Of a DNA stretch of 12,274 bases, positions 8,601-12,274 are shown piece by piece. Within the stretch, counting starts at the first letter, position 1, and each line of letters opens with the position of its first letter. Where the stretch lies: NCBI GenBank assembly GCA_008016945.1, contig SSGN01000083.1:1-12274 (forward strand), read 5' to 3'. Under the pieces are notes generated by a model. It ran no database searches. It worked only from the letters and a program-made list of their open reading frames with translations, and was not told where the DNA came from. The translations under genes and the position numbers were made by a program. This DNA is from Flavobacteriales bacterium (GTDB lineage Bacteria > Bacteroidota > Bacteroidia > Flavobacteriales > PHOS-HE28).

Positions 8601-11600
8601 CCGCCGCCAACACCGTCGCTGGCCTGTGCACCGACAAGACTGTTGGCGGCAGAAACCGCACCCGCAATACCTGTACTGCCGCTACCCCAGGTCACCGCTC
8701 CTACAGCCGCATCAACACCATTCGCCCAATTGCCACTACTCACCACGTAGTTGCCATTGGTCAGTGCCGTGATGCCGTTGTAGCTAACCAGATCGAAAAA
8801 CTGCGTGCCCACCAGGCTGTTGGCGGCAGAAACCACCCCAACGATACCCGTGCTGCCGTTACCCCAGGTCGCCGCGCCTGCATACGTAGCTGCACCATTT
8901 GCCCAATCTGGGCTAGCAACAACGTAGTTACCGTTAGTCAGGGCGTATATTCGGCCTACGTAATCGCCAGACTGCCCCCCAACCAGACTATTTGCGGAGG
9001 AGACGGCCCCCTTGATACCGGTGCTACCATTACCCCAGGTTGCTGCCCCAGTATCTGAATTCCACGTATTACTCGCGACAACATAGTTTCCATTGCTTAG
9101 TGCTGTGATACCGCCATAGCCGATTTTGTCAGCGGTATGACTACCCACCAGACTGTTGGCGGCAGAAACCACACCCGATATTCCTGTGCTGCCATTTGCC
9201 CAGGTCACTGCCCCGGCGCTTGCAAAAATACCGTTGTTCCAGAGATGGCTCCGCACCACATAGTTACCGTTGCCAAGGAGTGTGATGCTCTGCCCCACCT
9301 TGTCGTTCGCTTGACTACCGACCAGACTGTTGGCGGCAGAAACCTCCCCCACGGTGCCCGTGGCACCATTGCCCCACGTCACTGCGCCCGCATTCACGGC
9401 AGAACCGTTGGCCCAATGGGGTGTTGCCATGACGTAGTTTCCGTTACCAAGAACGGTAACGCCAAATGAACCAACATCATCACCCGTGTGGCTACCAACC
9501 AGACTATTGGCGGCGGAAACAATGCCGGAAACCCCCGTGCTGCCACTGCCCCAGGTAACCGCCCCGGCGGCAGGTGCCCACGCGGCGCCGGTCCAGGCCG
9601 TCCAATTCGGGCTCAAAATCACATAGTTGCCATTCCCGAGGACCGTGATACCGTGGCTCCCCACTCGGTCATCCACATTGCTTCCCCGCAAGGTGGAGAT
9701 CAGTGCGCCGGTACTCCCATTGAACAGGTAGGTGGCACCGGCCCTCGTTGCCGTAAAGCTGTCGCCATAGGAGGTGACTGCGATATTGCCGCCACCGACC
9801 TCTTCCACGCTGTAGCCAAAGTAGTTGCTGGTACCGGGGTTGGGGTCCACCAACTGAAAACTGGCCAACGAACCCGCCGCATCGATGATGATGTTCTTCG
9901 GGTCAAGCAGCAGTTGCTTGGCGGCTACCGTGCCGGCAAAGTGCAGCAGTTCCTTGCTCGATATTTCGACAAAGCCACCTTGCGCCTGCGTGGCACCCTT
10001 GGCTTCGATGGTGCCGCCGAAGGTGGTTTCGCTATCCGACCAGACGATGACCCGACCGCCCTGCCCGCTGGCACCATTGGCGCTGATGCGGGTGGCGGTG
10101 TTGACGTAGTTGGTACTGGCGTTTGCCAGCGCCGGATTCTGCCCCTGATAGTCGCCCCCAAGGCGAACCTGACCGCCATCGGTGGCGCCATCGGCGCTGA
10201 TTTCTGCTGCTGCGAAATGGAGATTCCGGGCGGTAACAAGGATGTCGCCACCTTTGCCGCTGGCACCCACTGCGCGCAGCGTGCCGGACACGAAGGCGCC
10301 GCCGAATTCCCCCTGGCCGGCGCGAATGGCGATGCTGCCGCCATCCGTGTCGCCGGAGGCATCGATAAGGGCGCCCTCTGTCTGGATAAAGCGCTGCCCG
10401 GCGGTAATCTCGACCTCGCCCGCTGTTGCGCCCGTTGCGCGGAGCACGCCATCCTGGGCGATGCGATCTGCAAGCAGGATGATCCTGCCGCCTGCGCCGT
10501 TTTCCGTGGCGCCGGCATCGAGTGTTGTGCCGACGCCGACCCAGACAATCATGGGCATGGGCGTGGGCGTTGCAGTAACTGAAACGCCGCCACCGAGAAC
10601 TATCTCGCCGCCTGCACCCGGCCCGGTGGCGTCAATGGCTGCGCCGTCATCGATGCGCACGAGGCGACCCATGATGCGCACGGAGCCGCCCTGGCCTTGC
10701 TGCCGGTTCGGCAGCAGCGGGGTGTTGGGGTTGAGCGGGTTGGAATCCAGCGGCACCAACGGGCCAATGGGTTGAGTCATCTGAGGGGTATTGCTGTCGA
10801 CAACCACAACGCTGGCATCGGCTTTGAGCCACGGTGTTTCGAGCAACGGGCTCGGCGCGGCAACGCCGGCCTCGGCCTGCAATGTGACGCTGGTTTCAGG
10901 GCTACCAGCCAGTGGTGGAACGACGACATTTTCAGCCGGCACAATGCTGGCCGCTTGCACTTTTTGCTCGATGGACTGCTGCTGCAGGTTGACTTGTTGA
11001 GGCGTCAGCGCCTTGGCCTCAACCAAACCCTGAACACGCGCCATCCCCTGCTCCGCCTGAACAATGATGTCGCCGCCCTGCGCGCCATTGGCCTGCAGGG
11101 TGCCAGTGTTCTCGACTTCGTACTTGGCCTGCAAGCGAATCTTGCCGTTTTGCCCGACGACGGCGGTGGTGGCCTGAATCGTGCCGCTGTTTTTGACCAG
11201 ACCCCCGTAGAGGCTGATTTCCTTGCCGATGAGGGTGCCGAGGTTGATGGCCTTGTGTTCGGTGTTGCTCACCTCGACCTGGATAGCGGGGCGATCCGGG
11301 TCGGCAATGGTGACGCTGCGACCGGCGGCGAGGAGGATCTGCCCTTCCGGCGTGTGGATCAGGCCGGAGTTCTCGATCTGCGGGGCGATGAGGATGACCT
11401 GTCCGCCACTCGCGGTGCGGATCGTGCCCTCGTTCTTGATGCTGCCGGCGCCGGGCGTTTCATTGAACCGCAGCTTGCCAGCAAGGTAGTCGGCATCCTT
11501 GATCTGCAGGGTGGAAACGAGCAGGCCCGCGACATCCACCTGCGCGCCGGCACCGAAGGCGACACCGTTCGGGTTGATGAGGATGACGCGGCCGTTGGAT

Positions 11601-11893
11601 TGCAGGCTGCCGAGAATCTTGCTGGGATCGCCACCGGTCACGCGGTTGAGCACCTGGCTGGCAGCGCTCTGCTGGATGAAGCGGGTGAGTTCACCGCGAT
11701 CGATGTTGAAGCTTTGCCAGTTGATGATGGCGCCGGGGGAGTTGGTGACTGTCAGCGTCTTGCCGTTCTGCTGGAAAACGGCCTGGCCTGCGACAACGGT
11801 CGGATTGGCAGGATTGGCGTTGGCAGAAGCTGAAAAAACGGAAGCCAGCAGGACGACACTGGCCTTGAGGCGAAACCGACCTGCGCGATTCAT
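5633..11893 (-). CDS. Large TpsA exoprotein (filamentous haemagglutinin-type adhesin) with tandem propeller-like repeats
   Basis: This is a 2086-residue secreted protein, the cargo of the TpsB encoded in the same operon. The ATG at 11893 gives a normal signal peptide (MNRAGRFRLKASVVLLASVF, then SASANA). The frame extends 20 codons upstream to a GTG at 11953, whose AAGGA is 15 bases away, so the shorter start is preferred although its own ribosome site is weak. Residues about 27-290 are the TPS secretion domain, with NPNG at 107-110. A Gln/Pro-rich linker spans about 300-400. A Gly-Gly-rich beta-helix follows to about 690 and ends in the LLLDPKNIIID motif typical of large FHA-type proteins. 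Residues about 692-1365 are 12 repeats of about 59 residues. Residues about 1370-2020 resemble autotransporter-associated beta-strand repeats (SGSLSVSG, GTFGGAGTVSG). A Pro-rich spacer then leads to a 66-residue tail. The only cysteine is residue 2085, in the final LRQCQ. It is probably a surface adhesin or biofilm matrix protein; the ligand is unknown. Confidence 0.94.
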   Translation of the reverse strand: MNRAGRFRLKASVVLLASVFSASANANPANPTVVAGQAVFQQNGKTLTVTNSPGAIINWQSFNIDRGELTRFIQQSAASQVLNRVTGGDPSKILGSLQSNGRVILINPNGVAFGAGAQVDVAGLLVSTLQIKDADYLAGKLRFNETPGAGSIKNEGTIRTASGGQVILIAPQIENSGLIHTPEGQILLAAGRSVTIADPDRPAIQVEVSNTEHKAINLGTLIGKEISLYGGLVKNSGTIQATTAVVGQNGKIRLQAKYEVENTGTLQANGAQGGDIIVQAEQGMARVQGLVEAKALTPQQVNLQQQSIEQKVQAASIVPAENVVVPPLAGSPETSVTLQAEAGVAAPSPLLETPWLKADASVVVVDSNTPQMTQPIGPLVPLDSNPLNPNTPLLPNRQQGQGGSVRIMGRLVRIDDGAAIDATGPGAGGEIVLGGGVSVTATPTPMPMIVWVGVGTTLDAGATENGAGGRIILLADRIAQDGVLRATGATAGEVEITAGQRFIQTEGALIDASGDTDGGSIAIRAGQGEFGGAFVSGTLRAVGASGKGGDILVTARNLHFAAAEISADGATDGGQVRLGGDYQGQNPALANASTNYVNTATRISANGASGQGGRVIVWSDSETTFGGTIEAKGATQAQGGFVEISSKELLHFAGTVAAKQLLLDPKNIIIDAAGSLASFQLVDPNPGTSNYFGYSVEEVGGGNIAVTSYGDSFTATRAGATYLFNGSTGALISTLRGSNVDDRVGSHGITVLGNGNYVILSPNWTAWTGAAWAPAAGAVTWGSGSTGVSGIVSAANSLVGSHTGDDVGSFGVTVLGNGNYVMATPHWANGSAVNAGAVTWGNGATGTVGEVSAANSLVGSQANDKVGQSITLLGNGNYVVRSHLWNNGIFASAGAVTWANGSTGISGVVSAANSLVGSHTADKIGYGGITALSNGNYVVASNTWNSDTGAATWGNGSTGIKGAVSSANSLVGGQSGDYVGRIYALTNGNYVVASPDWANGAATYAGAATWGNGSTGIVGVVSAANSLVGTQFFDLVSYNGITALTNGNYVVSSGNWANGVDAAVGAVTWGSGSTGIAGAVSAANSLVGAQASDGVGGGGTNALSNGNYVVSSSGWANGAATGAGAVTWGNGSAGTTGVVSAANSLVGTQANDQVGGGSITVLSNGNYVVGSYIWSNGAATAAGAATWGNGTTGVTGAVSAANSLVGTQANDNVGSGGITALSNGNYVVNSNSWSNGAATAAGAATWGNGTTGVAGAVSAANSLVGTQANDGVGGGTNALSNGNYVVSSSGWANGAATAAGAVTLGNGSTGTTGVVSAANSLVGTQANDQIGWAGGTVLSNGNYVVGSFFWANGAAINSGRVDIIPGTGGIFAQIFALNPSATATLNPAALTASLNAGTAVTLQANNDITINSAITANNPSGNGGALTLQAGRSILINANITTDNGALTLSANDPGANPSYRDPGSANITMAPGTTLNLGTGALHATLNGDSSGAIVLNDVIASQVVAAGAVQTLGSMTLNSLSISGGGLSLDLGASMSVAGLATIAAGSTLDINGGSISSGSLSVSGDLNLYDGVFSTGATTITNGGSFSITGGTPSFSGPMTVQAGGTLTYGLAGTTNIPGASSNAGTMNLNDGTINFVGGLTQSAGETYFNGGTLAGNFSVTGGVLGGVGTIAGALSLNGGSHALVAGEDITVTGGTSIASGTSLDLAGGNLDTAGLNVSGAFTHSDGNLWLNGPLALNSGSSFTLTGTGTLTLDAAFNQAAGSTLNIGGGTLELAGGGALQGSYGAAAGASLLFSGGTFSVTGATSLSGSVQMTGATFNGSGSLSNTGTLAVTGNTTFNTAFSNSGNVTLSNGVTLNAVAGYTQTAGSTLLGPTSGTSANLAAAGGVAINGGTFGGAGTVSGNLSFGTAILNTGHSPGALNITGNLTLGPSSITNIEVGGAMPGSGFDLINVSGSATLDGTLNVLAYGGYTPGAGSNFSFMNFASSSGAFASSNMPGGWSMTINSLATYLDLLAAGALPPVVPPAAALPPVIEAANDFVQGQTVLGFDRTGTPQGDLGVVQSLFQSTQFAQNEEDFLSLRQCQ
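7917..8095 (-). repeat. Recent duplicate block, copy A (partner 8445-8626)
   Basis: Aligned by eye with 8445-8626, this block differs at about 7 positions plus one 3-base indel over 179 bases, with one fully identical run of about 73 bases. The two copies are 528 bases apart, about three repeat units, so they mark a duplication of a three-unit block rather than of a single unit. Confidence 0.85.
8092..8198 (-). repeat. Near-identical adjacent units (8092-8198 and 8269-8375)
   Basis: These 107 bases recur at 8269-8375, exactly 177 bases on, with about three differences seen by eye. The match ends where the variable residues before and after the Trp are encoded (NSNSW against GSYIW), so the exposed segment differs while the framework is homogenised. 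Confidence 0.85.
8445..8626 (-). repeat. Recent duplicate block, copy B (partner 7917-8095)
   Basis: This is the second copy of the three-unit-spaced duplication. It carries one extra GCC triplet compared with copy A, which adds one glycine to the protein (GGGG against GGG) and keeps the frame. Confidence 0.85.
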
Positions 11894-11979
11894 GGCGACG
11901 AGTCTTTCATTTTCGATTCGCAGCCGCAGGCCCCCTAAGCCCGCCGTCACCACGACGCGTCGCGATTATCCTTGATGGC

Positions 11980-11997
11980 GTCATGGAAATTTATGAC
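11980..11997. promoter_or_regulatory. Inverted repeat GTCAT-N8-ATGAC upstream of tpsA
   Basis: This is a perfect 5-base inverted repeat with an 8-base AT-rich centre, in what would be the 5' leader of the tpsA transcript. A third GTCAT occurs at 12043-12047, at the edge of the larger palindrome. It could be an operator or a short hairpin; no regulator can be named from the sequence. Confidence 0.35.
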
Positions 11998-12030
11998 ATC
12001 AATCAATGAATTTCCCATGTAAACCAAAAG

Positions 12031-12039
12031 GTTATAACA
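12031..12039 (-). promoter_or_regulatory. Candidate extended -10 promoter element of the tpsA operon
   Basis: On the minus strand this reads TGTTATAAC, a match to the extended -10 form TGnTATAAT except for the last base. No good -35 lies 16-18 bases upstream, where the palindrome at 12046-12063 sits instead. Transcription would begin near 12024 and leave a leader of about 130 bases before the ATG at 11893. This is inferred from pattern only. Confidence 0.35.
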
Positions 12040-12045
12040 AACGTC

Positions 12046-12063
12046 ATAGCCCGATCGGGCTAT
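12046..12063. promoter_or_regulatory. Perfect 18-base palindrome, candidate operator of the tpsA operon
   Basis: ATAGCCCGATCGGGCTAT is exactly self-complementary with no spacer. It lies just upstream of the candidate -10 element, overlapping the -35 position, where a dimeric regulator could activate or block transcription. It could instead form a cruciform or a weak hairpin, but it has no T-tract, so it is unlikely to be a terminator. Confidence 0.5.
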
Positions 12064-12081
12064 TGACAAGCAAGGTCTTCT

Positions 12082-12093
12082 CCAAAATTTTGG
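12082..12093. promoter_or_regulatory. 12-base palindrome CCAAAATTTTGG
   Basis: This is a perfect palindrome with an A-tract/T-tract centre, lying between the palindrome at 12046-12063 and the terminator of the PII gene. It may be a binding site, or only a bendable AT-rich stretch. The rest of 11894-12096 holds no gene that I can support. Confidence 0.3.
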
Positions 12094-12096
12094 CGC

Positions 12097-12124
12097 AAAA
12101 AAGCCGGTCTTCTCAGACCGGCTT
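12097..12124 (-). terminator. Rho-independent terminator of the PII gene
   Basis: A perfect 10-base stem (AAGCCGGTCT with AGACCGGCTT) closes a 4-base loop. On the minus strand it is followed directly by TTTT, making six T counting the stem end. It begins 24 bases after the TGA of the PII gene and should insulate that gene from the tpsA operon, so the operon needs its own promoter. Confidence 0.92.
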
Positions 12125-12148
12125 CGGTGTCGGCAAAAATCTAACGGA

Positions 12149-12274
<126 letters not shown>

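Larger units (their letters stand above)
7797..9820 (-). repeat. Tandem array of 12 repeats of about 177 bases inside tpsA
   Basis: The array encodes units with the pattern NGNYVVxSxxWxNG, then AGAVTWGNGSTG, then VSAANSLVG, then DxVG. The codons for the NGNY core begin, in window coordinates, at about 7863, 8040, 8214, 8391, 8568, 8745, 8922, 9081, 9258, 9432 and 9621. Spacing is therefore 177 bases in most cases (174, 159 and 189 in the others), always in frame. A twelfth, divergent unit opens the array at the N-terminal side (FGYSVEE near 9820), and the unit at 7797-7880 is a truncated last copy. The D-x-V-G-x-x-x-I-T-x-L-x-N-G-N-Y-V-V layout resembles FG-GAP/integrin-type beta-propeller blades, but the calcium-binding DxDxDG is replaced by NGN. 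Units toward the C-terminus are nearly identical; those toward the N-terminus have drifted. Confidence 0.9.

Noticed and set aside
7919..9058. Plus-strand open frame of about 379 codons with its own internal repeats
   Set aside because: Its repetition simply mirrors the tpsA repeats on the opposite strand; no start signal or domain supports it.
7863..9640. Regularly spaced repeats that could be mistaken for a CRISPR or satellite array
   Set aside because: Units are about 177 bases, in frame, and translate to a coherent protein pattern; there are no short palindromic repeats with unique spacers and no cas genes.
9488..11833. Plus-strand open frames of 364 and 378 codons opposite the 5' half of tpsA
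   Set aside because: They are shadows of a clearly coding frame (signal peptide, TPS domain, beta-helix) on the minus strand.
11894..11953. A 20-residue N-terminal extension of TpsA from a GTG, as an extended signal peptide
   Set aside because: The extra residues do not match the conserved extended signal region of type V secretion, the nearest AAGGA is 15 bases away, and the ATG at 11893 already gives a standard signal peptide.

Overview
The window looks like a chromosomal piece of a GC-rich betaproteobacterium, most plausibly of the Rhodocyclales type (Dechloromonas/Azoarcus-like). This placement is inferred from base composition, the style of the encoded proteins and the PII protein tail, not from a database match. 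Most of the window (377-11893, minus strand) is one apparent four-gene operon. It is flanked by two partial housekeeping-type genes: the 3' end of an Smr-domain gene (1-333, plus strand) and the 3' end of a PII nitrogen-regulator gene (12149-12274, minus strand), which has a strong intrinsic terminator (12097-12124).

Reading in the direction of transcription (right to left), the operon starts after a palindrome-rich, relatively AT-rich intergenic region (about 11894-12096). It encodes: (i) a 2086-residue TpsA exoprotein with a filamentous-haemagglutinin-type secretion domain, a beta-helix stalk, a large tandem array of about 59-residue repeats and a C-terminal autotransporter-like beta-strand region; (ii) an exported 463-residue protein with two FecR domains; (iii) a 532-residue TpsB outer-membrane transporter with two POTRA domains and a barrel; and (iv) a 738-residue SulP-type anion transporter fused to STAS and cyclic-nucleotide-binding domains. 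The intergenic gaps are 26, 3 and 19 bases, consistent with one transcript and translational coupling. The last gene converges on the Smr gene with only 43 bases between the stop codons.

The first three genes read as a surface-adhesin module. TpsB would export TpsA across the outer membrane, and the FecR-type protein is probably a periplasmic or surface accessory. The SulP gene is an unexpected passenger. The points most worth a second look are the module composition, the propeller-like repeat array with very recent internal duplications, and the cysteine pattern. TpsA has one cysteine in 2086 residues, next to its C-terminus. TpsB has none. The FecR protein has five, of which the odd one also sits next to the C-terminus. 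This pattern suggests, but does not prove, a disulfide link that could hold the exoprotein at the cell.
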